A stretch of 64,000 nucleotides of DNA from Undaria pinnatifida (GCA_012845835.1 JABAKD010000029.1:13799892-13863891), one strand, 5' to 3'. Shown: positions 55,801 to 64,000, counted from the stretch's first letter. Numbers and translations are program-made. The notes: a model not told the origin generated them from the sequence alone.

Positions 55801-57443
55801 TGGTATGGCATGGTATGCTATGGCTATGGTGTGCAGCAATACGGGGCTCGGTGCTGACGGAAATCATGAGCTATACACCGCACTACACCCCTAACCCCCC
55901 ACCCCTCCCATCGCACGCCTCTCCCCCCTCCGTTGTCGTTGCCTCTTCAACGTGTTTAGCAATACGGGACTCGATGCTGACGGGATGCGCGCGCTGTGCA
56001 CCGCACTACGGAATAACTCATCCCTCACGGACCTAAATTTGTCTCGGAATCGGTTCGGAGAGGAGGGGGCGACGCTGCTGGCGAGCACGCTCGACTCCGC
56101 CCCCGCCTTGCGAACGCTGGACGTAAGAAGGTCAGGAGGCGTTTTTTTTATGTTTCTTTGTGTTTGTGTGTGTTTATTTATTTGTACTTTTTTGCTCCGG
56201 CGGATGGGGAAAAAATAAAAATAAAGCGTAAGCTCACCACACACTTCCGCGTATTTTCATACGCGTTGTGTGTATCAATTTAGCTCAGTTGTATTCTCAA
56301 TCCAATGCTAGCTGGCGTATCCTTCAGTTGCCGTGGTAACGACAGCGCGAGCTGTCTCTGCCGGCGGTCAGTGTGTGTGTGTATTTTTTTTTTGGGGGGT
56401 GATTGGTTATGTGTCCACGAGTTTTGTGTGACCGGGGTGTTTGTGTGTGTTTTGGTGTGTGTCTCCGAGTACTGAATGTGCCTGTTTTCTGTATGCCGTG
56501 TGCATTTACCTATGTGGATTATGTGGATGGTTTGTTTCCATGTCGTTGTGTATGCCCAAGATTGTGGGTGCCGATTATCTGTTTGGATAATCTGGATGAA
56601 CTGTGTGGGTGTTGTGTATCATATGTCCAAAGAAAAAACAAATATATATATACGACGAGGCATATATGTGTACTAGCCGATGATGTGTGTGTAATTCATT
56701 AAGTTCGTCCATGTTTTTTGCGTTTTTTCTGGTGTATTGTTGTTGTCTTTGTTCCCGTACCAGTTACCTGGTACGATGTAGAAGTTCAGTGTTAATGCTG
56801 TCGATGTTTTTGTACCATAGCTGTTGTTGTTGTTGCCATATGTGCTATTTTCGTTGTCATAAAAATAGTTTATTTTGCTGTGGTTGAGGTGGTTGTTGTC
56901 ATTGTCGTCGTGCTTTTTGTTGATCATGTGGTCGTGCTGGTTGTGCTGGCTGTTGTTGTTGTCTTTGCTTCTCTAACGCGAGACCCGCCTCCTCATCTCC
57001 CGCGCCCCTCCGTCCGTGTTTTTCTGACCGCTTTTCTTTGACTTTGAATATGTTGCTGTTTGGATCTTTGGATCGTTCGAAAAATTGACGTTGGCTCTCC
57101 TTGGAATCTATGGATCCTGGGATATTTGGATCTTGTTTTACTCTCTGATCTCTGGATATTCGTTACATCTTATTTGGATCTTGGGATCTTCGGGTTTTCC
57201 GTGGATTATCTATGGATGTTTTACGGATCTTTTATGGATCTTGTTTCGGTTTATTTGGATCTTCTGTGGACCTTCTGTCGATCTTCGATCGGTCTTATTT
57301 GGATCTTTGGATCGACCGACCACCCAAGCAGCAACGCTCTTGGGTACACGTCAATCGCGAAGATCCAGCGGCGGTGCGGCTGCCGATCCTCTGGCTGCGG
57401 AGATCTGTCCGTCGAGGTAGACGGAAACTTCGTTTTCGAGGAG
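49770..57443 (+). CDS. Leucine-rich-repeat (RNI-like) protein, partial gene, five exons
   Basis: Exons 49770-49892, 50618-50745, 53577-53702, 55960-56130 and 57332-57443, with phases 0, 2, 2, 2, 0 in agreement throughout (220 codons). An acidic leader (EDDLIDMLDDNDDVKAYLRN) is followed by KYIKKLRLRGTGS, then two or more LRRs: ILSKNDTVETLDLSNTGLDA, LRNNSSLTDLNLSRNRFGEE and LDSAPALRTLDVRSNALG. The 28-29 residue spacing and the LDLSNTGL/GEEGA pattern are those of ribonuclease-inhibitor-type LRRs, which are protein-binding scaffolds; the partner is unknown. Neither an initiator ATG nor a stop codon was assigned, so both ends are missing. Confidence 0.7.
50216..50617 (+). repeat. CTGT/CTGC pyrimidine-rich microsatellite in LRR intron 1
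   Basis: About 350 bp of CTGTCTGTCTACCTGCC-type sequence leading to the TTTTCTAG acceptor. The Cys/Leu/Ser-rich frames inside it are repeat by-products. Confidence 0.8.
50618..50745 (+). CDS. LRR gene exon 2
   Basis: After CTTTTCTAG it reads MPVDPSVVISLKTQWDVLQP then TEAFSEGSMLPLSGVLDNNK and YI plus a split Lys codon. The donor is ATCAA/GTAAGG (phase 2). An internal ATG opens the exon, so it could be an alternative start. Confidence 0.65.
50916..51373 (+). pseudogene. Three echoes of LRR exon 2 3' edge
   Basis: 50916-50963, 50980-51012 and 51339-51373 each repeat the end of exon 2 after a G-rich lead. The second reads GGLDTNKHI (donor GT changed to GC). The third reads GVLGTNKHI with donor ATCAA/GTATGA. 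The original is GVLDNNKYI. The first has an insertion but keeps CAAGCATACCAA/GTGAGA. An inverted family B copy (51050-51300) lies between the second and third. Confidence 0.6.
51470..51660. repeat. GATTTAAGA repeat block, copy 1
   Basis: Alternates CCGATTTAAGA.GAG, ACAATAACCGGTT, GGTCTACTTAGCCTGAAAC and CTCTTAAATCGCAGCCCCC, so that each unit can pair with itself. The same unit, more copies, is at 53260-53515. Confidence 0.65.
53260..53515. repeat. GATTTAAGA repeat block, copy 2
   Basis: About three units of roughly 75-85 bp with GGTTTAAGAGAGGTCTACTT, TCTCTTAAATCGTAGCCCCC and AAAGTAC. It lies just before exon 3 of the LRR gene. Confidence 0.65.
53577..53702 (+). CDS. LRR gene exon 3
   Basis: After TTTCAACAG. 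The first base completes Lys; it then reads KLRLRGTGSTKRRASAGNGN and SNVRILRSILSKNDTVETLD plus L. The donor is CTAAG/GTAAGC (phase 2). The TLDL end pairs with SNTGL in exon 4 to make a standard LRR. Confidence 0.7.
53783..53810 (+). pseudogene. Echo of LRR exon 3 3' edge
   Basis: ACCCCTCGATGTGAGGTAAGCG against GACCCTCGATCTAAGGTAAGCC at 53688-53709. Short, but it includes the donor in register. About 80 bp downstream of the original. Confidence 0.45.
55226..55683 (+). repeat. GGGAT pentanucleotide tract
   Basis: About 450 bp of GGGAT, GGGATA and GGGATGG units with many substitutions, inside LRR intron 3. Confidence 0.85.
55832..55893 (+). pseudogene. Echo of LRR exon 4 5' edge
   Basis: Keeps an acceptor (TGGTGTGCAG) and the frame: NTGLGADGNHELYTALHP against NTGLDADGMRALCTALRNN. 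It then dissolves into ACCCCTAACCCCCCACCCC. Because LRRs repeat naturally, an independent exon is possible, but the truncation at a C-rich tract matches the other echoes. Confidence 0.6.
55960..56130 (+). CDS. LRR gene exon 4
   Basis: After CGTGTTTAG, reading NTGLDADGMRALCTALRNNS, SLTDLNLSRNRFGEEGATLL and ASTLDSAPALRTLDVR. I chose the donor at AGAAG/GTCAGG (phase 2) because it joins to exon 5 as LDVRSNALG. The stronger-looking GAC/GTAAGA seven bases earlier would break the phase. Confidence 0.7.
57055..57315 (+). repeat. TTTGGATCTT repeat before LRR exon 5
   Basis: GGATCTT, GGATCTTGGG, TATGGATGTT and ATGGATCTTTTATGGATC recur through 260 bp, ending 16 bp before the acceptor. Confidence 0.6.
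57332..57443 (+). CDS. LRR gene exon 5
   Basis: After CCCAAGCAG, reading (S)NALGYTSIAKIQRRCGCRSS then GCGDLSVEVDGNFVFEE. The donor is GAGGAG/GTAAGG (phase 0). The following coding exon was not found; 57617-57702 is a diverged copy rather than a continuation. Confidence 0.55.
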
Positions 57444-57616
57444 GTAAGGAGGCCGTGAATACCACTCCAGACGGAAATATAGTGACCGTTGGGTGTTAAT
57501 ATATGTGCCAGGTAAATGGAACGACCATTAATACTCGTGTGAAAAAGTGGGGACCGTTGGGATGTTAATATAGGAAATGTAGAGACCATTGGTATTCACA
57601 TTTTTTGTATCCCAAC

Positions 57617-57718
57617 GGTCGTAGATCGCGGAAGATTCGGAAGTGCTGCTGTCGGTCCTGCCTCCAGCGGCGGAGGTATTCCCGTTGATGTTTTTGATGA
57701 GGTAAGGAGGCGTGCGAC
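57617..57718 (+). pseudogene. Echo of LRR exon 5
   Basis: After GTCGTAG the sequence ATCGCGGAAGATTCGG matches ATCGCGAAGATCC of exon 5, and the 3' side GTTTTTGATGAGGTAAGGAG matches GTTTTCGAGGAGGTAAGGAG. Identity in between is about 65-70% with small indels. The donor is retained. It could be used as a further exon in the third frame, but phases do not favour it. Confidence 0.5.
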
Positions 57719-59176
57719 GGGAGGGATATCGCCTTCCTTTTTTATTTTTGACGCGTAATACGATAGAGGTATACCTTTTTTTGGCGAAAATGGTTTCAGA
57801 ATGACGAGACTCCTCAACTCCCCAAAAATGTCGTTCAATGAGTCGGAGTTGTTTTCGTTCTTGTTTCTGCAATATGAACAAGACTTACCCGCAAGGCCAA
57901 GGGTTTTGGTCCTCGGGTTGTACTTTCAGGCTGCTCAAAAACGAGCGTTTTGCCTCATAAGGTGCAGAGTATTTTTTTTAATCGAGCAACCACCCTCAGA
58001 AGGCAAAACAGGGCCAGTGCACCTCTAGCGTAGCTTCCGCCTTTTGGACTCCTTGCTTATGCTGCTCTATGGTAGTTGGCTTATGCTAACGTGGAGTCGC
58101 ACCATTTCTGCCTTCTGAGGCTAGTAACTTGGAGGAGCTCTGTACCTCCAGTTGCACCATTTCTGCCTTCTGGGGCTTGTAACTTGCAGGATCTTTGTAG
58201 CTCTCCCAAGTACTGGTTTTGGGGGGAAATGAAGGTGTGCTATAAATACAATATGCCCGATGAACTGATACCACGGCCTAGGTATACAATCGAAAAATAT
58301 CCCCGCCCCCCCAAAAAAATAATGAAATTTCGACTATTTTTGGGTTAATCCCTCTATTAATAACACTAGAAACCCGTTTTGGGAGGAGATTACTTGGAAT
58401 TTATGTAGGGGAATATTTTGGGGCTCTTTGGGGGCTAAGGAGCCCAGTCATTCAGAAAAAAAAAAACAGAAAATAAAAAAAGTCCTTGTAGCTCTGTGTC
58501 GCACGAAAAATTTGTCGATATGAAGATTTGACCCAAAAAAAGATCTTGGAGGAAACCTTGTTTAGGACCGAAACCTTGTTTTCGGAGACGGATTACTTGG
58601 CGTTAGTGTTGGTTCATGTTCCCAGCATAATAATAAAAAACTAGTAGTTTTTTTAGGAAGGGTTAACTGGATGAACAGTCCCACTGCCGCCTTAGTAGGT
58701 TCTAAATGAGTATACAACGAAACTTGTGTGGGACACAAAACTATGTATTGGGAACTGAAACCACGTTTTCGGGGACGAAGTACTCGGCGTTGGTGTGGGT
58801 TCATTTTCCCTGTACTGCCGTACAATAGAAAAGTTGAGATGAAGAGCAAAAGGATTAGCTGGGTAAATAATTCCCACGGCCTGCGTAGGTATGCAAGGAG
58901 AATTTGTGTGGGACACGAAAATGAGATTCCATCAATAGGGGATTGAGGAGTTCGTGACGGATAATTGCCGAAACGTCACCCCATTCCTAGCACTTAGCAC
59001 TTGTCACCTCCTGGCAGCCTATGTAGGGAGAATGCGAAGCTACATAGACGGCGAATAAAGTGAAAAGATGGGGGGTGCTCTCCTCCCCCCGCACGCACCC
59101 AACCCCTCCCCTCCCTCATCCCCTCTTTTCTCTTCAACTTTTGCCTTGGCTGCCTAATTAAAAAACGCCGGCTAAG
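57719..59176. other. Region between the LRR and PAQR genes
   Basis: Holds CTTCTGAGGCTAGTAACTTG-type repeats (58100-58200), two related TTTTCGGAGACGGATTACTTGG blocks (58575, 58770) and copies of the CCTAGGTATA repeat (58275). The start of the PAQR gene is expected here but no exon was recognised. Confidence 0.45.
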
Positions 59177-59346
59177 GTGTTGAACGCCGGGACTCACGGG
59201 GTTGGGTTCGTGCTTGCGATCATAGGCGCGATCGTCCTGATGACGGAAGCCTCTCAGCCGGGGAAAAGCGCGGAGCATTTCTGGGGTTGCGCTATTTTTT
59301 CTGCTAGCCTCATGTTCCTCTACCTCGCGTCGACTCTTTTTCACAG
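59177..59346 (+). CDS. PAQR exon A: helices 1 and 2
   Basis: After GGCTAAG, reading VLNAGTHGVGFVLAIIGAIV, LMTEASQPGKSAEHFWGCAI and FSASLMFLYLASTLFH plus a split Ser codon. The donor is TTCACAG/GTCTGT (phase 2). The acceptor is weak (no pyrimidine run). Confidence 0.75.
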
Positions 59347-62300
59347 GTCTGTATGTTGGGATGAGGCGTTTTAAGGGGGGGGGGGGGCGGGGGGGGGGGG
59401 GGGGCGTGATGTTTTCTGCTAGCCCCGTGTTTCTCCTCCTCGCGGTGACTCTTTTTCACACATATGCGTTGGATAAGGCTTTTGTAACGGAGATGGTGGT
59501 CGTGTAATCGTCTTATCAGGGTTAAGGGGGTGGGATGGGAGTGGTGATGCGTGTGTTCTCTGAATATGATTAGTCTCGAGTTCCTTTTCCCCCGTGTCGA
59601 TACTTTTTCACAGGTTGGCGTCACATGGTTCTTGAGATTGGGCGGGCCTTTTTGTGGGGTGGGGTGAGGTTGGTGGGGAGTTGTTGGAGGTTGGGGTTGG
59701 GAGGGGGGGGTGGCGCGGGGGTGGGGGTGGCAGGTCAGGAGGGTAGGAGGGGGGGGGAGGGAGGAGGGCGGGGCGGCCGGGGGTGAGAGGGTGCGTCAAG
59801 TGGGGGAGTGGGGGTGGGGGGGGGGGGGGAGCAAGGAGAGTCGTTTTGTCTTTTTCGAGACGCGTCAGTTCTTGTTTCTCTCAACTAATACTAGCGTTGT
59901 GTTCTGCTCTGTCGACTGTCTGTTTGCTTGTTCCTGCTTGCGTTTGTTGTCCGCAGTTTTTTCATGATGCCGTACGTGAGCAGCATCCTCTGCATCGCCG
60001 ACCACTGTGCTATCTATATCCTGATTGCTGGGAGCTACACCCCCTTCATGCTCATCTCCATGCACGGAAACTCGCTCGGAACGGCGGTGATCATTACAGA
60101 ATGGCTCTGCGCCCTTTTCGGATGCATCTTTACCATCACCAGGTACAGAGTTGTTGTTGTTATTATTGTTGTTGGTGGTGGTGGTGGTGGTGGTGGTGGT
60201 GGTGAGGTGGTGGTGGTGGTGGGGTTGGGGTTGGGGTTGGTGTTGGTGTTGGTGTTGTTGTTGGTGTTGGTGTTGGTGTTGGTGTTGGTGTTGGTGTTGG
60301 TGTTGGTGTTTGTTTTTTGTTGTTGGTTGATGGGTTTGTTCGCGTCGTTCTTTGTATTTCGTTTGCTTTGTATTGTTTGGCGGTCTGTCGGTTTGTTTGT
60401 TTGCTCGTTTGTTTTACTTCGTGTGTGTTTGTCTTTGTTCCTGCGTGTTTCTGTGATTTTGACGGGCAAATAATGTGTAGCGAATTTCGCAGAGGATGTG
60501 TAGTTGATCGCGCCCTTACCCCCCGATATCTACCGTAGGACACAGATGGTGGTCGCAGACAGCCAAAGGGTCATCCCACGGTAGGGGTTGCAGTTGTATG
60601 ATTGCGCCAAAAAGTCCCTGGGCGATTGAGTTCCTCATGTGAGGAGCTGCCGGTCAACGAAGTAATTTCACGAGTACATTCTATTTTTGGACGAAGGCAT
60701 AGAAGCTCGGTCGGGTTGTGCGAACGAATGCCTTCGAAGTCATTTTCCGGGTGAGATATTGAGTTCCTCATGTGAGGAGCTCAGGGACTGATCTGATGAT
60801 GCTGCAACCTTACCGTGGGATGGCTCCAAAGAGGAAGGAGATAAGATAAGCATCTTTTTTTAATGTAATATATGGAAGAAGGGTAATGAGTGCCCAAAAT
60901 GTTGGAGGGGTCTCTACTAGGAGTAGGAACCGTGCTGCGTCTCGAAAGGAATGCGTGGTCAATGGTCAAATGGCTAAGGCAAGCAACGAATGAGTACCCC
61001 TCCCCCTTATCCCCCTTCCCTCTCCCTTGCTCCGTCTCGAAATGAATGCGTTGTCAATGGTCAAAAGAACTATCGAAGCATGCACTAACTGAGTACGCCC
61101 CCCCCCCCCCTTCACCTGCCGTTTGCTGCGGTATTGCTTGTTGACGCGTGCGCAGCACAAAGACGGCTAAGTCGACGATGTACGTCGAGCTGACGCTCTA
61201 CCTGGGGCTGGGCCTCGCTGTGCTCTTTGTGTGGGATACGGTCATGGAGCATATGCACAGCGGAGAGCTCATGTTGATTGCTGGTGAGTGGCTGAGAATT
61301 TGTTGCTTACGTTCAAGTAGGTGTTCGTGTTGAATTTGAATTTCCTGTTCATTTTTAGCTTGAACTTTTGAGTTTGCGAATTTACAAAGGTTAGTGCTGA
61401 ATATTTTGTGAGTTAGTAAAGGTAAGTTTGAAGTTACAATAGGTAATGGCGGTTTTTTGTTTTTTTTCTACGTTGACAGTATTTTGAGTTTGCTGTCGAG
61501 TTTTATATTTCGGTCGATCTTCAAGTTCTAGTCGATGCTCGAGTTGGTGCTCAAGAGATACTGTTTTTTTTTTTTGTACCCCCCGCAACTCTAAAATCTG
61601 AAGGCGGTACAAGCTGGGCTGGCCAAGACGCTCAAAACAAACCAATATCGCTGTGCCCCGCTCAGTTTTTCGAGTTCGGACCTGAAATTTTGACACGCAA
61701 TTTAGAACAGGCTCGCCAAGACATTACTTGGCGAGCTCAAAAAACAAAATGAAAATCCGTTGACTTTTCGTCCATTTCATGACCATGGAAAACTTTTAGC
61801 AGGCCGTATGGCGGCAGTTTTTTTTTTTTTTTTCGAGCTCGCCAAGTACTGTTTTGGTGAGCTTGGTCCAAATCACGTGTCAAAGTTTCATGTCCTAACT
61901 TCAAAAATTGAGAGGTGCATGGCCAAGTTTCCACCGGAGTGCCTCTGCATACAAATTTACATATAATTCAGGGATTCCTCCATATCTTTCGAACGGAAAT
62001 GACCCATGAAATGAAAAGCATATCTCCCTATTCCTCGTCCCAAGATGTACATGCCCAAAAAAATTAAGCCAATTCCATCCACTTTGTATTTCGAGCAATT
62101 TTAGAAAAAGCAACACAAACAAATCATGAAAAAAAAAGCTCAAACTAGGAAACGTGAGTGGCAAACACTTTTTTCGGCGCCAAGTTCGCAGATTCTCAAG
62201 CTGGAGGGCTTGAAATGACCACCGCATCTAGCTGATTACAAGGATATGCTCAGCTTGCAGTGGGTCACTGTCGTGCAAAAGATATGCCCGACTGACGGAT

Positions 62301-62717
62301 TTATGGGTTTCTTGGCCGGCCCAGCTTGTAAACGGTTGCGTTTAGCGCCAAAACATCGTTGGGAAACCCGCTTTGGTGCCTCCTTTGCCACGATCACTGC
62401 AGGCGCCATCGTGGTGTATCCTCGTGCGTTGCAGCCCGATTTAGTGCCACTCGTCTCCGCTCCCGGTGACGGTACAATAATGACATCTTACTTATTTCGC
62501 TGACGACGCCTATCCCCCGCTCTAACCTACCCTACCCTACCCTACCCTACCCTCTAACCTAACCCTCACCCAACCTAACCTTCGACCTGACCCCCACTGC
62601 TCTACCTTCCCCCTCTGCCGTTCGCTTGGCGTGTGCGGCGCGTTTCTAACACCTTGTTAAACAGGGGGTGGAGTTGCATACGTCGTGGGCGTGATCTTCT
62701 TCATCTGGGGGGAGAAG
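59177..62717 (+). CDS. PAQR/HlyIII-type seven-pass membrane protein, partial gene
   Basis: Exons 59177-59346, 59957-60142, 61156-61283 and 62665-62717, phases 2, 2, 1, 0 all consistent (179 codons). Landmarks of the PAQR superfamily (adiponectin/progestin receptors and YqfA/HlyIII proteins): NAGTHGVGFVLAIIG (first helix with conserved Asn and His), YLASTLFHS (metal-ligand His), ADHCAIYILIAGSYTPFM (DH...I.IAGSYTP signature), a helix VELTLYLGLGLAVLF, and GVAYVVGVIFFIWGEK. The last helix with the HxxxH metal site lies beyond the window, and an N-terminal exon is missing. Intact members are membrane proteins proposed to be zinc-dependent lipid amidohydrolases or receptors; which applies here cannot be told. 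Confidence 0.8.
59404..59487 (+). pseudogene. Echo 1 of PAQR exon A 3' edge
   Basis: GTTTTCTGCTAGCC.CGTGTTTCTC.TCCTCGCG.TGACTCTTTTTCACA matches 59295-59345 at about 80%, and the match continues into the intron (GCGTTGGATAAGGC). The donor GT is lost. A G-run separates it from the exon. Confidence 0.75.
59544..59625 (+). pseudogene. Echo 2 of PAQR exon A 3' edge
   Basis: A more diverged copy ending TGTCGATACTTTTTCACAGGTTGGC, with the donor intact (TTCACAG/GTTGGC). It is about 250 bp downstream of the original, again after a GGGG-rich stretch. Confidence 0.65.
59957..60142 (+). CDS. PAQR exon B: signature DH...AGSYTP
   Basis: After GTCCGCAG, reading FFMMPYVSSILCIADHCAIY, ILIAGSYTPFMLISMHGNSL and GTAVIITEWLCALFGCIFTI plus T. 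Two membrane segments. The donor is ATCACCAG/GTACAG (phase 2). Confidence 0.85.
60160..60320 (+). repeat. GGT and GTTGGT microsatellites in PAQR intron 2
   Basis: A GGTGGTGGT run followed by about 20 TTGGTG units, directly after the donor. Confidence 0.85.
60572..60826. mobile_element. MITE-like element, copy 2
   Basis: Terminal inverted repeats CATCCCACGGTAGGGGTTGC and GCAACCTTACCGTGGGATG. The interior matches 22910-23180. 255 bp, non-coding, inside PAQR intron 2. Confidence 0.7.
61156..61283 (+). CDS. PAQR exon C
   Basis: After GCGTGCGCAG, reading TKTAKSTMYVELTLYLGLGL, AVLFVWDTVMEHMHSGELML and IA plus a split Gly. The donor is GCTG/GTGAGT (phase 1). One membrane helix and the start of the next. 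Confidence 0.8.
61608..62331. mobile_element. TIR element (~724 bp), copy 2
   Basis: Ends TACAAGCTGGGCTGGCCAAG (61608) and CTTGGCCGGCCCAGCTTGTA (62312-62331), imperfect reverse complements of each other. Interior inverted segments flank GTTGACTTTTCGTCC. Same family as 27999-28748. It lies in PAQR intron 3. TA at both ends. Confidence 0.75.
62520..62590 (+). repeat. Telomere-like CCCTA/CCCTAA tract before PAQR exon D
   Basis: ACCCTACCCTACCCTACCCT followed by CTAACCTAACCCTCACCC. A C-rich stretch about 75 bp upstream of the acceptor. Confidence 0.8.
62665..62717 (+). CDS. PAQR exon D
   Basis: After GTTAAACAG, completing Gly and reading GGVAYVVGVIFFIWGEK. The donor is GAGAAG/GTAAGC (phase 0). 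The gene continues outside the window. Confidence 0.75.
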
Positions 62718-62839
62718 GTAAGCTTAACCCTAACCGTACATATGCTACTAATAGTACTAATAGTATAGAGGGTGAAGGTGACATGGCTATTTGTTGTTTC
62801 TGAGGTTCGTCACTTGTGGTCTATGTTTTCGTTCAAAGG

Positions 62840-62955
62840 CGTTCTAAGGCGTTCTGAGGCTTTCATAAGGCCTTCATAAGGCCTTTTAAAGCCTTCATAA
62901 GGCCTTCTAAGGCCTTCATAAGGCCTTCTAAGGCCTTCACATAAGGCCTTTTAAG
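62840..62955. repeat. AAGGCCTT palindromic repeat
   Basis: TTCATAAGGCCTT and CTAAGGCC recur about eight times. Self-complementary. Confidence 0.75.
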
Positions 62956-63097
62956 GCAACATCTTATTTTGAGTAAACTGAAAGTGCAGTGCAACCATTG
63001 TGATGAACAAACCCATGGCCTAGGTACACAAGAATAAAATACCAGGTATATTTGTATTTGCCAAGTAAAAATGGTGCCATTCCGACGATTTTGGGTC

Positions 63098-63836
63098 AAG
63101 ATAGTTCAACATGGGTTAAGATGGGTTAAGATGGGTTAAGATGGGTTAAGATGGGTTAAGATGGGTTAAGATGGGTTAAGGTAGGTTGAGATAGGTCAAG
63201 ATGGGTTAAGATAGGCTAAGATAGGTTAGTTAGGATGGGTTTGACATAGATTAAGGTGGTTTAAGATGAGTTAATATGGGTCAAGGTAGTTTAAGATGGG
63301 TCAAGATGAGTGAAGGTGGGTTAAGATGGGTTAAGGTGGGTTAAGATTTGGTTAAGATGGACTAAGGCAGGTTAAGATAGGTTAGTTAAGATAGGTTAAG
63401 AAAGGTTAAGATGGGTTAAGATGGACTAAGGCAGGTTAAGATAGGTTAGTTAAGATAGGTTAAGAAAGGTTAAGATGGGTTAAGATTTGGTTAAGATGGA
63501 CTAAGGCAGGTTAAGATAGGTTAGTTAAGATAGGTTAAGAAAGGTTAAGATGGGTTAAGATGGGTTGAGATGGACTAAGGCAGGTTAAGATAGGTTAGTT
63601 AAGATAGGTTAAGAAAGGTTAATTTGGGTTAAGATGGGTTAAGATTTGGTTAAGATGGACTAAGGCAGGTTAAGATAGGTTAGTTAAGATAGGTTAGTTA
63701 AGATAGGTTAGTTAAGATAGGTAAAAAAATGTTAACATGGGTTAAGATGGGTTAAGATGGACTAAGGCAGGTTAAGATAGGTTAGTCAAGATAAGTGAAG
63801 ATAGGTCAAGATAGGTTAAGATGGGTTAAGATGGGA
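63098..63836 (+). repeat. 10 bp satellite with a higher-order repeat
   Basis: The basic unit is AGATGGGTTA. From about 63355 a longer unit (GGACTAAGGCAGGTTAAG, then TAGGTTAGTTAAG and AAAGGTTAAG) of roughly 70-110 bp repeats five times with small changes. Inside the last PAQR intron seen. Confidence 0.85.
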
Positions 63837-63913
63837 TAGAGAGCCCCGCGATCTAGAAAACAAACTGACCTCGGGAAGAGCGCTACCTCCATCGTAGCGG
63901 GCGTCTCTATAAT

Positions 63914-63962
63914 AGCTAATTCCAAGCATGCTTTTTTCGAGACGAAGTGCTTGGAATTAGTA
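63914..63962. repeat. Short inverted repeat
   Basis: CTAATTCCAAGCATGC and its partner GTGCTTGGAATTAG around TTTTTTCGAGACGAA. It could form a stem-loop. Confidence 0.6.
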
Positions 63963-64000
63963 TGCGACAGTTTTTTTTTGCAGTGGTTAAACGGGTTAAC

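Noticed and set aside
60960..61150. GGCTAAGGCAAGCAACGAATG as an upstream echo of PAQR exon C
   Set aside because: The block also occurs near 8925 in an unrelated intron, so it belongs to a dispersed repeat and not to the exon.

Overview
This is nuclear DNA from a eukaryote with long, repeat-rich introns. The evidence is GT-AG exons with consistent phases, TTAGGG/CCCTAA-type tracts, many microsatellites, LTR-type and inverted-repeat transposable elements, and no operon structure. The gene set (an LRR/RNI-like protein, a PC-esterase-like SGNH protein, a DDX24/Mak5 helicase and a PAQR membrane protein) and the intron style fit a stramenopile, most plausibly a brown alga. That assignment is inference only.

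Layout. 1-4397: repeats, no gene recognised. 4398-13613 (+): a DDX24/Mak5-type DEAD-box RNA helicase in eight exons, with all helicase motifs from Q to VI; its 5' end is not found. 13614-19408: repeats, one integrase-like scrap and a foldback repeat. 19409-26677 (-): a secreted or membrane-anchored SGNH/PC-esterase-like protein in four exons. 26720-47350: mostly mobile DNA, including a 750 bp inverted-repeat element, a miniature LTR element with three LTRs, and a 3.65 kb LTR element with decayed gag-like sequence on the opposite strand. 47352-47518: a weak candidate terminal exon. 49770-57443 (+): part of a leucine-rich-repeat gene, five exons. 59177-62717 (+): part of a PAQR/HlyIII-type seven-pass membrane protein, four exons, running off the window. 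62718-64000: a 10 bp GGGTTA-like satellite.

The most striking observation is one pattern in all four genes. The edge of an exon, together with its splice site and a little intron, is repeated once to three times as a diverged copy (about 75-85% by eye) inside the adjoining intron, always in the same orientation and within about 60-650 bp. I call these 'exon-edge echoes'. Several keep both the reading frame and the splice site. In two helicase introns the 3' splice tract itself is the last unit of a tandem array (21 bp and about 65 bp periods). Introns also tend to start with G-runs and end with C-runs or CCCTAA-like tracts. This suggests that introns here grow by repeated duplication of splice junctions, and it supplies ready-made decoy or alternative exons. 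All alignments were made by eye; no database search was run.
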